Part shown: positions 55,967 through 63,858 of the stretch, piece by piece
Layout: the number at the start of each line of letters is the position of its first letter
Numbering within the stretch: position 1 is the first letter of the stretch
Source of the DNA: Shewanella sp. KT0246
GTDB taxonomy: Bacteria > Pseudomonadota > Gammaproteobacteria > Enterobacterales > Shewanellaceae
NCBI RefSeq assembly: GCF_019654955.1
Contig: NZ_BPEV01000022.1
Span: 1-64,000, forward strand
Length of the DNA: 64,000 nucleotides
Direction: 5' to 3'
Translations under genes and position numbers: made by a program
The notes under the pieces: generated by a model
The model's database searches: none
What the model was told of the DNA's origin: nothing
What the model saw: only the letters and a program-made list of their open reading frames with translations

Positions 55967-57016
55967 CTAGCTTAATTTATAATGTACTTCTGAAACGGCT
56001 CTTAAGCGCTCAGCAGCTTGTTCAGGAGTCAAATCACGCTGTGATTCAGCCATCATTTCATATCCCACCATAAACTTACGTACCGTGGCAGAACGTAATA
56101 ATGGCGGTAAAAAGCTGGCGTGTAATGTCCACTCAGGGTGTGCAGCCCCATCAAATGGCGCACCATGCCAGCCCATTGAATAAGGGAATGAACAATTAAA
56201 TAAATTATCGTATCGAATAGTAATTTGCTTGATAATATCGGCGAGGTTAACTTGTTGTTCGGCAGTTAAATCAGTCATTCTTTGAATTGGAAATCTTGGT
56301 AATAATAGAGTTTCAAATGGCCACGCCGCCCAATAAGGCACTACTACAACCCAGTCGTCGTTGCTAACCACAACCCGAGTTTGTTCTGCTAATTCACGTT
56401 CAACATAATCAGCAAGCAAATTGCTGCTATGATCAGAATAATACTGATTAAACGCGTTTTGCTTTTTTTGCGCCAAGGTAGGTAATTGGTTTTGAGCCCA
56501 TACTTGACCATGTGGATGCGGATTTGAACACCCCATCACAGCCCCTTTATTTTCAAACACTTGCACCCACTTATAATGCTTACCCAACAATTCAGTTTGA
56601 TGTTTCCATGCTTCAACGACATGAGTTAACTCTGTAATAGATAATTGTGGCAAGGTTTTACTGTGATCTGGTGAAAAACAAATCACTCTGCTAATCCCTT
56701 GCTCGGTTTTAAGTTTGAATAAAGGGTCATTTTGCTCAAACTTAACGGTATCTTTTTTTAACGCAGCAAAATCATTTTCGAACACAAACGTTTTTTTATA
56801 CTCAGGATTAACCTCGCCATTAATACGCACATTACCCGCACACAAATAACAACTTTCATCGTGAGATTTTTTTTCCTGATCATCGACTTTTTCAACTTGG
56901 CCCTGCCAGGGTCTTTTAGCTCGATGGGGTGATACCAACACCCATTCATCGGTCATAGGGTTATAACGTCGATGAGGATGCTCAGTTGGATCAAATAAGT
57001 TATTTTCTTGCTGCAT
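55967..57016 (-). CDS. galT: galactose-1-phosphate uridylyltransferase
   Basis: A 349-residue HIT-superfamily enzyme: '[25 protein letters not shown]' near the N-terminus, zinc ligands 'CYLCAG' (about 56-61), the active-site '[10 protein letters not shown]' (His-Pro-His, about 164-173) and 'WHGAPFDG' in the C-terminal half. It exchanges galactose-1-phosphate for UDP-glucose. It is first in the galTK operon, with an operator palindrome about 190 bp upstream that ties galactose use to the agar regulon. Confidence 0.95.
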   Translation of the reverse strand: MQQENNLFDPTEHPHRRYNPMTDEWVLVSPHRAKRPWQGQVEKVDDQEKKSHDESCYLCAGNVRINGEVNPEYKKTFVFENDFAALKKDTVKFEQNDPLFKLKTEQGISRVICFSPDHSKTLPQLSITELTHVVEAWKHQTELLGKHYKWVQVFENKGAVMGCSNPHPHGQVWAQNQLPTLAQKKQNAFNQYYSDHSSNLLADYVERELAEQTRVVVSNDDWVVVVPYWAAWPFETLLLPRFPIQRMTDLTAEQQVNLADIIKQITIRYDNLFNCSFPYSMGWHGAPFDGAAHPEWTLHASFLPPLLRSATVRKFMVGYEMMAESQRDLTPEQAAERLRAVSEVHYKLS

Positions 57017-57326
57017 GATGACCTTCTAAAAAATTATCAATTAAACATAAAACATTTAAAACAAGGAGTTAATAAAGCATAAAAAAGCTATTGTCCTTAT
57101 CCCCTTACTATGAATAATTAACCAATACTTTCCTATATTGGCAAATTCAATTCACTACTCAAAACTGATCTTATTATTGACAAGTTATCACAGAACAATA
57201 ATATTGTTAACAATTAACTCAATACAATTAATGGTATTAACAAAATAATTATTATCCTAAAAGCACAGTAACACCATAACTGGTAACAACGAGTCATTAG
57301 CAAAAGATTGTGACAGCAGTAGTTCA
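57017..57326. promoter_or_regulatory. galTK upstream region
   Basis: 310 AT-rich bp between galT and the integrase remnant. It has one exact palindrome and no gene. Confidence 0.6.
57203..57214. promoter_or_regulatory. ATTGTTAACAAT operator before galTK
   Basis: An exact palindrome 187 bp upstream of the galT start codon. It is the rightmost copy in the window and marks the edge of the agar region. Confidence 0.75.
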
Positions 57327-57961
57327 TTAACTTGCAACACTTAAAAACTGAAATACCGCCGCTAAGTAATCTTTATTGCCTTTATAACTTCTGCCCTGTG
57401 TGAGCAGTTCATCACGGTACTTCATCGCATCAGCCGAGGTGATGTCGTTAGCGCAAATAGTTTGAGTACTTTTTGATGATCGGTTAACGATTGTTAGCAA
57501 TAACTTAATGAAGTGATGGGGTCGCTGTTCAAGTTGTGTAATAGAGAGTGGTTTAATACCTAATTTCTCTTTTGAAGTAACAAAACCCACTAGGCATTAT
57601 TCGCGGTCACCACGCGAATTGCTTGAGCGACAGCGGTGGTTTCAAGGTGTTCTTACACCTTAGTATCTCTGATTGGGATTTGTGCTGCTTAGGTAAAGCG
57701 GTACTGGGTAAGTTGTTTTCTCAAATTCACTGCTCAGACTGTTAAATACTTGATCAACATAACGAATAAAGTCATTGATGGTCTATGGTATTGATGTTTT
57801 TTCAGCGTGCCAGCGACATCGATATTGCGAATAACCGCTTGTGCTTTATCACGGGTCAACAAAGAAATTTTAATATCAAAAGGAAAGCCTTTATCGCGCA
57901 ACGTTTTGGCTAAACAGATACGTGTAAAGTATACGTTATTGGAACCTCTATAAAGGAACAT
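57327..57961 (-). pseudogene. degenerate tyrosine-recombinase (integrase) remnant
   Basis: From ATG 57961 the minus strand encodes an integrase N-terminus, 'MFLYRGSNNVYFTRICLAKT' then 'FDIKISLLTRDKAQAVIRNI', of the type found in phage/island integrases. The frame breaks near 57780 and resumes as 'TINDFIRYVDQVFNSLSSEF', then breaks again. A last piece (57327-57590) has the SAM-like core-binding signature 'DITSADAMKYRDELLTQG' with 'YLAAVFQFL'. The catalytic domain with the Tyr is missing. It lies 0.6 kb from the 3' end of tRNA-Ser, on the same strand. Confidence 0.7.
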
Positions 57962-58041
57962 TGTTTGAGTCAATCCTCTCAGAAAACCCTCAAACGCTAG
58001 AAACAAAAAAACAGTTGATAATCATCACCTTTCTCGTATTT

Positions 58042-58519
58042 AATATGGCGCAGAAATTCGGATTTGAACCCTACATTGATTGCGCTAAAAACACATTGCC
58101 AATACTTTAAAATCGTGAAAGCAAAAGCCCGCTTTTTTTCGATAACGGGCTCTTTCGATAAATATGGCGTAGAGATAGGAATTTGCCCCCTACATTGGGA
58201 CGCTACAAACCATTTCTTTAAAAGTTCGAATCCAGACACAAAAAAGCCCGCTATTTTCAATAACGGGCTCTTTCGATAAACATGGCGCAGAGATAGGAAT
58301 TTGCCCCCTACATTGGGACGCTACAAACTATTTCATTAAAAGTTCGAATCCAGACACAAAAAAGCCCGCTTTTTTTCGATAACGGGCTCTTTCGATAAAT
58401 ATGGCGCAGAGATAGGAATTTGCCCCCTACATTGGACGCTACAAACCATTTCATTAAAAGTTCGAATTCAGACACAAAAAAGCCCGCTATTTTTCAATAA
58501 CGGGCTCTTTCGATAAATA
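58042..58519 (-). repeat. tandem array of ~118-bp tRNA-3'-end/terminator units (array A)
   Basis: Downstream of tRNA-Ser on the minus strand, a unit of about 118 bp repeats: hairpin GCCCGC...GCGGGC-type terminator, a spacer with TTCGAAC, TTGTAGCGTCC, and a tail resembling the T-arm and acceptor strand of tRNA-Ser and ending GCGCCA. Hairpin cores start at 58127, 58246, 58364 and 58482 (spacings 119, 118, 118). A more diverged tail copy lies at 58042-58126. The organisation recalls the rtT repeats behind E. coli tyrT. Confidence 0.85.
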
Positions 58520-58610
58520 TGGCGGAGAGATAGGGATTTGAACCCTAGATGGGCTACAAACCCATGCCGGTTTTCAAGACCGGTGCATTCGACCACTCTG
58601 CCATCTCTCC
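58520..58610 (-). tRNA. tRNA-Ser(UGA)
   Basis: A 91-nt class II tRNA with encoded CCA. The acceptor stem GGAGAGA pairs with TCTCTCC, the anticodon loop reads CTTGAAA (anticodon TGA), there is a long variable arm (ATGGG/CCCAT), and the T-arm is GGGTTCAAATCCC. It is followed by the array A repeats. Its sequence is the same as the second copy at 62409-62499. Confidence 0.95.
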
Positions 58611-58781
58611 GAACGCTGAGAATCATAAGGGTCTCGAGGTTCGGTGTAAAGCATAATTTAAAAAAAAGCTATTGTTTGCTCAACATAGCGCCATCATGAT
58701 GTTTTTTTAGCAACACTTGGCCAATTCCAGTTGTAATTAAAGTCATCAAACCAGTTTTAAAACATATATTTATTATATTTC

Positions 58782-58802
58782 GAGCCTGTTATAAACAGGC
58801 TC
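58782..58802 (-). terminator. hairpin after BCCT transporter gene
   Basis: The 8-bp stem GAGCCTGT/ACAGGCTC lies about 40 bp after the stop codon, with an AT-rich tail on the minus strand. Confidence 0.6.
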
Positions 58803-58842
58803 TTGTATACTTCATTGGTTTATTCAAACTTTCATATCTGTT

Positions 58843-60453
58843 CTAAGCGACTTCATCGGCTTTATCAAATCTACTTTTCTGCTCAACTTCAGTCAGTAAC
58901 CCTCTAATCAAACTAAAGCAGCCTAAAAGTAATATTATGGTAAAAGGCAACGCAGCAATAATCGTTATAGACTGTAAAGCTTGTATTGACTGGGTTCCAC
59001 CAATCCACAACATTACCATTGCAATTGCACCTGAAATAACAACCCAAACAACTTTTTGACGATCAGGAACTTGTAATTTACCGCCCGCGGTCATACCGTC
59101 AATGACGATAGAGCCCGAATCTAAGGTAGTCACGAAGAACACAATAATCAGTGCGATCGCTATAAGCGATAAAATATTACCAAGAGGATAAGCCTCTAAC
59201 ATATAGAACAAACTTAACGAAACGTCTGTTATACCTTGATCGATTCCTAGCTGCCCTACCTTATCCATAACCTGTTGAATAGCGACGCCACCAAATATTG
59301 ACATCCATGCTGTTGTTACGAGTGTAGGAATAATTAATACGCATAACAGGAATTGGCGTATGGTACGGCCTTTAGAAATACGAGCAACAAACATGCCGAA
59401 AAATGGCGCATATGCCACCCACCATGCCCAATAAAATACCGTCCAACCATGTAACCAAGTCGTATCTTCACGCCCAGAAGATTGACTTAAGGGAATAATA
59501 TTTTTTACATAACCAGTAACCGCAGTAGCTAATGAATCAAGCACAGTGGTGAAGTTAAGGACTGCAATAAACGCGATAAAGATAAAGGCGATAATCATAT
59601 TCAGATTACTTAGAAATTTAATGCCTCCATTCATGCCGCGCAATACCGAGAAAATAGCTAACCCCATAATGAGTGCAATAATACTTTGCTGTAGGAAAAT
59701 ATTATTTTCAAAACCAAACACATGGCTAATGCCACTTGCTGCTTGTGTGCCACCTAACCCGAGCGATGTTGCTAAACCAAACAAGGTAACCAATACAGTA
59801 AGTACATCAATTACGTCGCCTGTTTTACCCCAGACTTTATCGCCTAATAATGGGTAAAATACTGAGCGCATTGATAAAGGCAACCCTTTGTTATAAACAA
59901 AATAAGCGAGACAAAGTGCCGTCATTCCATATATCGCCCATGCATGGAAACCCCAGTGAAAAGCGGTTGCACCTAATGAAACTTCTCGACCTTCGGCAGT
60001 ATAAGGGTCAACACTCAATGGAGTACCGAACCAATTAGTAAAAAATGCTGTTGGCTCTGCAACGCCCCAAAATATTAAACCAATCCCCATTCCTGCTGCA
60101 AATAGCATGGCTATCCAGGACACCATGGAATAATCTGCCTCTGCTTTATCACCGCCTAATCGAATTTTACCCAAAGGCGAAAACGCAATAACGATTGCAA
60201 ACAGCAGCATTAAATTTGCTCCCCACATAAATAGGAAATCAAAATTTGAAAGCACAGCACCTTTTACTGAATCGATGGCAGCTTTGGCATCTGCTGGTGA
60301 AAGGATTAATAAGGTAATGATGAACAGAAGTGATAAGCCGACTGAGGCGGTAAAAACGGTGTTATGGACATCCATGCCCAATTTATTAACGTTATCTTGT
60401 CCAATTTGATAATCTGTAGATTCTATGCTGTATTTGTCTGATTTAAAACTCAT
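58843..60453 (-). CDS. BCCT-family betaine/carnitine/choline transporter
   Basis: A 536-residue membrane protein with about twelve hydrophobic segments. The BCCT hallmark is 'GWTVFYWAWWVAYAPF' (aromatic substrate box), with 'FWGVAEPTAFF', 'GFHAWAIYGMTAL' and 'FFVTTLDSGSIVIDGMTAGG'. These carriers take up glycine betaine, choline or carnitine by Na+ or H+ symport, usually for osmoprotection. It stands alone between the two tRNA-Ser loci, so the segment could be lost or duplicated by recombination between them. Confidence 0.9.
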   Translation of the reverse strand: MSFKSDKYSIESTDYQIGQDNVNKLGMDVHNTVFTASVGLSLLFIITLLILSPADAKAAIDSVKGAVLSNFDFLFMWGANLMLLFAIVIAFSPLGKIRLGGDKAEADYSMVSWIAMLFAAGMGIGLIFWGVAEPTAFFTNWFGTPLSVDPYTAEGREVSLGATAFHWGFHAWAIYGMTALCLAYFVYNKGLPLSMRSVFYPLLGDKVWGKTGDVIDVLTVLVTLFGLATSLGLGGTQAASGISHVFGFENNIFLQQSIIALIMGLAIFSVLRGMNGGIKFLSNLNMIIAFIFIAFIAVLNFTTVLDSLATAVTGYVKNIIPLSQSSGREDTTWLHGWTVFYWAWWVAYAPFFGMFVARISKGRTIRQFLLCVLIIPTLVTTAWMSIFGGVAIQQVMDKVGQLGIDQGITDVSLSLFYMLEAYPLGNILSLIAIALIIVFFVTTLDSGSIVIDGMTAGGKLQVPDRQKVVWVVISGAIAMVMLWIGGTQSIQALQSITIIAALPFTIILLLGCFSLIRGLLTEVEQKSRFDKADEVA

Positions 60454-60770
60454 AAATTATGATGTTCATATATCCGCTTAACGAATATAAAGACCACTCC
60501 ATTTTGCTTAATGTTTGATTAGCTAGCAGCACCACTAGAACGCTTGTGATACCTCCTTAATAAGGAAAATCAAGGCTATAAGCAAATCCCAAGCTTAAGA
60601 TTGTAACATAATAACGATTGCATTCTTTGATGTTGCCCCATTTCACTAAGAGAAATACAGATTAATAAATCAACTCTCTGCAAAAATGCAATGTCTCAGT
60701 AACACTGGACACAAGCTTAAGGTATCCGGTAACAAAGATAATTGTTTAATTCAATTATATTGAGAGTGAA

Positions 60771-60892
60771 ATGGAAAAATTTACGGTATTAAAACCAAAT
60801 TACTTGGGGCTAAACGTTACATCCCATTTTTGAGCATAGATGCGTTAGACTTAGGAATTGAAAACGATTATTGGCATTTGGGGAAAATATAG
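60771..60892 (+). pseudogene. possible frameshifted small ORF
   Basis: ATG 60771 begins 'MEKFTVLKPNYLG'. One base missing in a G-run near 60808 shifts the frame, after which the next frame reads 'AKRYIPFLSIDALDLG...NDYWHLGKI' to TAG at 60890-60892. Joined, this gives a natural-looking piece of about 40 residues. I do not recognise it, and it may be chance. Confidence 0.3.
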
Positions 60893-60950
60893 GGATCAAA
60901 AAGTTTATTCTTACTCTACATATTTCATAATTATGAGTACCCGCCTGATT

Positions 60951-60978
60951 AAACGACCTGCAATAAACGACCTGCAAT
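60951..60978 (+). repeat. 14-bp direct repeat AAACGACCTGCAAT
   Basis: Two exact tandem copies (60951-60964 and 60965-60978), followed by the start of a third (AAACGA). Confidence 0.85.
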
Positions 60979-61237
60979 AAACGAAATTCATTTTAAACTG
61001 ATATGCATCAGTGCATTAGAGTTGTTGTGAAAAATTTTTCATTTAAGTTCGGTTATATATTAAAGTTAGAAAGTTTACAGGCAGAGTATAGGCAACTAGC
61101 TGACTAGATCGGATAAATGACGTTATTTGATTTACAAACTAGGGGTAAATGACCAATTAAGTATCAAATAACGGAACGCCCTTAGTTATTAGCTTTGGGC
61201 GTATCTTCTTACAGATTTGCTTATGACAAACCGAGAC

Positions 61238-61681
61238 TTAAAGCGTCATGTGTAGAATTGGAAATGGTTTACCCATATCATCAAGCGGAGATCGCGATAT
61301 AACTTTAAAACCCATATGTTGGTAAAAACCAACTGCTAATGGGTTTTGTTCATTAACATCAACTTTGTTAGCGCCAAGGTGTTCAATAGCATACTGCAAA
61401 AGAACCTTACCGATACTTTTCCCTCTTTCTGCATTAGAAATAAATAGCATTTCAACTTTGGCATCATAAACACCTACAAAACCAAGTATCTCGCCGCTAC
61501 TATTTTTTATGCATTTTAATGTTACAGCTGGAAAAGCCTGTTCCAATATAATGGGTTTAAAAAACTCAATATCTTCTTCTGTTATGAAGTCATGAGTAGC
61601 TCGGACTGAATTTTCCCAAACATTAAGCATCTCTGAATAATCTTCAGGAAGCACATTTTCTATAATCATATTGTTTCTCAC
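61238..61681 (-). CDS. yjaB: YjaB-like GNAT N-acetyltransferase
   Basis: A 147-residue GNAT protein, the same length as E. coli YjaB and sharing its landmarks: 'SVRATHDFITEEDI' near the N-terminus, the acetyl-CoA loop 'NAERGKSIGKVLLQYA' and the C-terminal 'NEQNPLAVGFYQHMGFKV' with 'SPLDDMGKPFPIL'. It transfers acetyl from acetyl-CoA; the substrate is not known. A second ATG two codons in (61675) is equally possible. Confidence 0.85.
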   Translation of the reverse strand: MRNNMIIENVLPEDYSEMLNVWENSVRATHDFITEEDIEFFKPIILEQAFPAVTLKCIKNSSGEILGFVGVYDAKVEMLFISNAERGKSIGKVLLQYAIEHLGANKVDVNEQNPLAVGFYQHMGFKVISRSPLDDMGKPFPILHMTL

Positions 61682-62015
61682 TATTTAGAATATATACATG
61701 TGCAGCCGCCAATATGAATTATAAACTTCTTAGGCTAAATTTACAGCAGTCAATTCAAACTAAGTGAAATAGATCATCTTTCTCTAAACTTACAAAGTAA
61801 CAAGTAAGCAAAAAAACAAGTTGTTGTTAATTAACAATTTATCATTTCCCTCTACATCATATGTTACAAACCCATATTTAGTTTATCCAGAACTAAAATA
61901 ATAAAAACCTGCTAGTAACTTCGTAAGCTTTTTAAATATCGTGCTGAGCTACGGAGTTAAACGCTACATTCATTGGGCTAGAAACCTGTTGAGGATATTC
62001 CAAAATTCAAGCAGC
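61682..62015. other. AT-rich intergenic region
   Basis: No gene seen. It includes an inverted repeat TTGTTAATTAACAA at 61824-61837, whose half-sites resemble the agar-locus operator but with two extra central bases. Confidence 0.5.
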
Positions 62016-62408
62016 AAAAAGCCCGTTACTTTGCAGTAACGGGCTTTTCTAAATATGGCGCAGAGATCGGGAATTGAACCCTACATTGAGACGCTACAAA
62101 CCAATTGGCAATACTCCAAAATACAAACACAAAAAAGCCCGCTATGTTTCAATAACGGGCTCTTTCGATAAATATGGCGGAGAGATAGGAATTTGAACCC
62201 TACATTGGGACGCTACAAACCAATTGGCAATACTCCAAAATACAAACACAAAAAAGCCCGCTATGTTTCAATAACGGGCTCTTGCGATAAATATGGCGCA
62301 GAGATAGGGATTTGACCCCTACATTGGGACGCTATAAACCGTTTCATTAAAAGTTCGAATCCAGATACAAAAAAGCCCGCTATTGCTAGCGGGCTCTTTC
62401 GATAAATA
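62016..62408 (-). repeat. tandem array of ~118-bp tRNA-3'-end/terminator units (array B)
   Basis: Behind the second tRNA-Ser, hairpin cores start at 62021, 62137, 62256 and 62375 (spacings 116, 119, 119), each followed by a tRNA-Ser-like 3' tail. The two middle units share a spacer 'CCAATTGGCAATACTCC' seen in diverged form only at the far end of array A; the unit next to the tRNA has the TTCGAA spacer of array A. The distal hairpin (TTTGCAGTAACGGGC) matches the left copy at 8935-9000. Confidence 0.85.
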
Positions 62409-62499
62409 TGGCGGAGAGATAGGGATTTGAACCCTAGATGGGCTACAAACCCATGCCGGTTTTCAAGACCGGTGCATTCGACCACTCTGCCATCTCTCC
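62409..62499 (-). tRNA. tRNA-Ser(UGA), second copy
   Basis: The same 91-nt sequence as the gene at 58520-58610, with anticodon TGA, long variable arm and encoded CCA. The flanking bases also match for some distance (GAACGCTGAGAAT upstream), so the tRNA and its surroundings were duplicated together. Confidence 0.95.
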
Positions 62500-62580
62500 G
62501 AACGCTGAGAATAATAATGTCCTCAGCGTTGTATGTAAAGTACTAAACTAATAAAAACTTAACGACTGGCTGACTTAGCA

Positions 62581-63858
62581 TCAATCTGCTGAATTTTTAT
62601 CAGCATGGAGTGCTATTCGAGCAGGATCAGGCTTAACAAAACACTGTTTAACTGAATCCCAGCTATCATGCTTTGATAAACGGTAACCAACAAAAACACC
62701 AATTGCACTTAATACAATGCCTAAACCAATAGTCATTTCAGCGTACTGGGCTAACATAGCTACAATACTGGACGCACCGAACGCCATGCCGATTTGAATA
62801 AAGTTCTGTAATCCAGCCGCTTTAGTCGCATTTTTGCTGAATTGTTGTAACGCATTGTTCACAACAATTGGATAGATCGCACCATTAGCTGCAGCTAAAA
62901 CAGAGAAAACAATAAGCAATGGGAAAATAGTTTCCGCAGGTATGATTAGCGTTACCAATCCAATGACTGCAACACAAACGAAGAATAAGCCTAGTAAGTA
63001 GTTAAGTGCTTTAGAACCGCCACAATTTTTAACGAGCACTTTACTCATGTAGCCACCCACAATGAACATGATGGTTTGTGGAATAAAGCTTAAGCCAATT
63101 GCCTGTGCTTCATAACCATATTTAATCATCACACTTGGCCAAACGGTCAAATAGCTAAAAAACGCTGCCGAACACGCTCCAAAGATAACCACATTACCTA
63201 AGTAGCGGGTGTTCTTTAAAATGCTTTTGTAACTAATACTCTCTTGCACTTCAGCTTGCTTGCTTTCACCAGCGACTAGCCATTTAGTTAAAACAATTAG
63301 CAATAAAGCGACAATCACTAGAGTGATGAATACTGCGCGCCAGCCAAAGTTACTGACAATTGATGCACCAATTAACGGTGCTACCGCTGGTGATAATGCA
63401 ACAAGCGGCATAATGTTTGAAAATACTTTCTGTGCTTTTTCTGCATCATACTTCTCAACCACAATGGCTTGCCAAATAACGCCAGCACTACACGCACCTA
63501 ATGCTTGGAAAAATCGAGCAATATTGAGCATAAGGATTGAGTCGCTCATTACAATGGCGCCACTGGCAGCTGCAAACAAACTAAGACCAATAATCAGTGC
63601 TTTTTGTTTACCCACCTTTTCAACTAAAGGTCCATATAGCAATTGACCTAACGCAAGTCCTGCTAGAAAGGTCGTTAAAGAAAATGCCACATTATTCAAA
63701 CTTGTTGAAAATGAGTCAGCGATATTTTGAAAAGCAGGTAAGTACATATCTGTAGCAATAAAGCCAAGCATGCTTAATAGTGCTAGGTAACCTAATAGAA
63801 TAAAGTACTGCAAGTTTGCAGGCTTTGAATTAGTGGTAATTGATGATGCATTGTTCAT
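62581..63858 (-). CDS. Bcr/CflA-family MFS drug-resistance transporter
   Basis: A 425-residue protein with twelve membrane segments. It has the DHA1/Bcr-CflA start 'GFIATDMYLPAFQNIADSF', the motif A-like 'YGPLVEKVGKQKALIIG' and 'RFFQALGACSAGVIWQAIV' in TM4. These are proton-driven multidrug exporters. The C-terminal 40 residues are polar and longer than in Bcr. It is transcribed towards tRNA-Ser and has no partner gene in the window. Confidence 0.88.
   Translation of the reverse strand: MNNASSITTNSKPANLQYFILLGYLALLSMLGFIATDMYLPAFQNIADSFSTSLNNVAFSLTTFLAGLALGQLLYGPLVEKVGKQKALIIGLSLFAAASGAIVMSDSILMLNIARFFQALGACSAGVIWQAIVVEKYDAEKAQKVFSNIMPLVALSPAVAPLIGASIVSNFGWRAVFITLVIVALLLIVLTKWLVAGESKQAEVQESISYKSILKNTRYLGNVVIFGACSAAFFSYLTVWPSVMIKYGYEAQAIGLSFIPQTIMFIVGGYMSKVLVKNCGGSKALNYLLGLFFVCVAVIGLVTLIIPAETIFPLLIVFSVLAAANGAIYPIVVNNALQQFSKNATKAAGLQNFIQIGMAFGASSIVAMLAQYAEMTIGLGIVLSAIGVFVGYRLSKHDSWDSVKQCFVKPDPARIALHADKNSAD

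Larger units (their letters stand above)
60454..61237. other. long non-coding region
   Basis: 784 bp between the BCCT and GNAT genes. It contains the possible frameshifted remnant at 60771-60892 and a 14-bp direct repeat at 60951-60978. An inverted repeat at 61173-61201 (ACGCCC/GGGCGT) may end GNAT transcription. I see nothing else. Confidence 0.5.

Noticed and set aside
57997..58260. Minus-strand ORF of 87 residues running through array A
   Set aside because: It is made of the repeat units and terminator hairpins, has no ribosome-binding site, and a similar frame in array B reads straight through the tRNA. A product of repeat structure, not a gene.
58042..58519. Possible CRISPR array
   Set aside because: The period is about 118 bp, the units are almost the same throughout with no unique spacers, no cas genes are near, and each unit is clearly derived from the tRNA 3' end and terminator.
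61824..61837. TTGTTAATTAACAA as another copy of the agar operator
   Set aside because: The half-sites match but the centre is two bases longer, which changes the spacing between half-sites, and no agar gene is near.
62261..62485. Minus-strand ORF of 74 residues overlapping the second tRNA-Ser
   Set aside because: Most of it is the tRNA gene and its terminator translated. A short frame of this type also exists behind E. coli tyrT, but nothing here supports translation.
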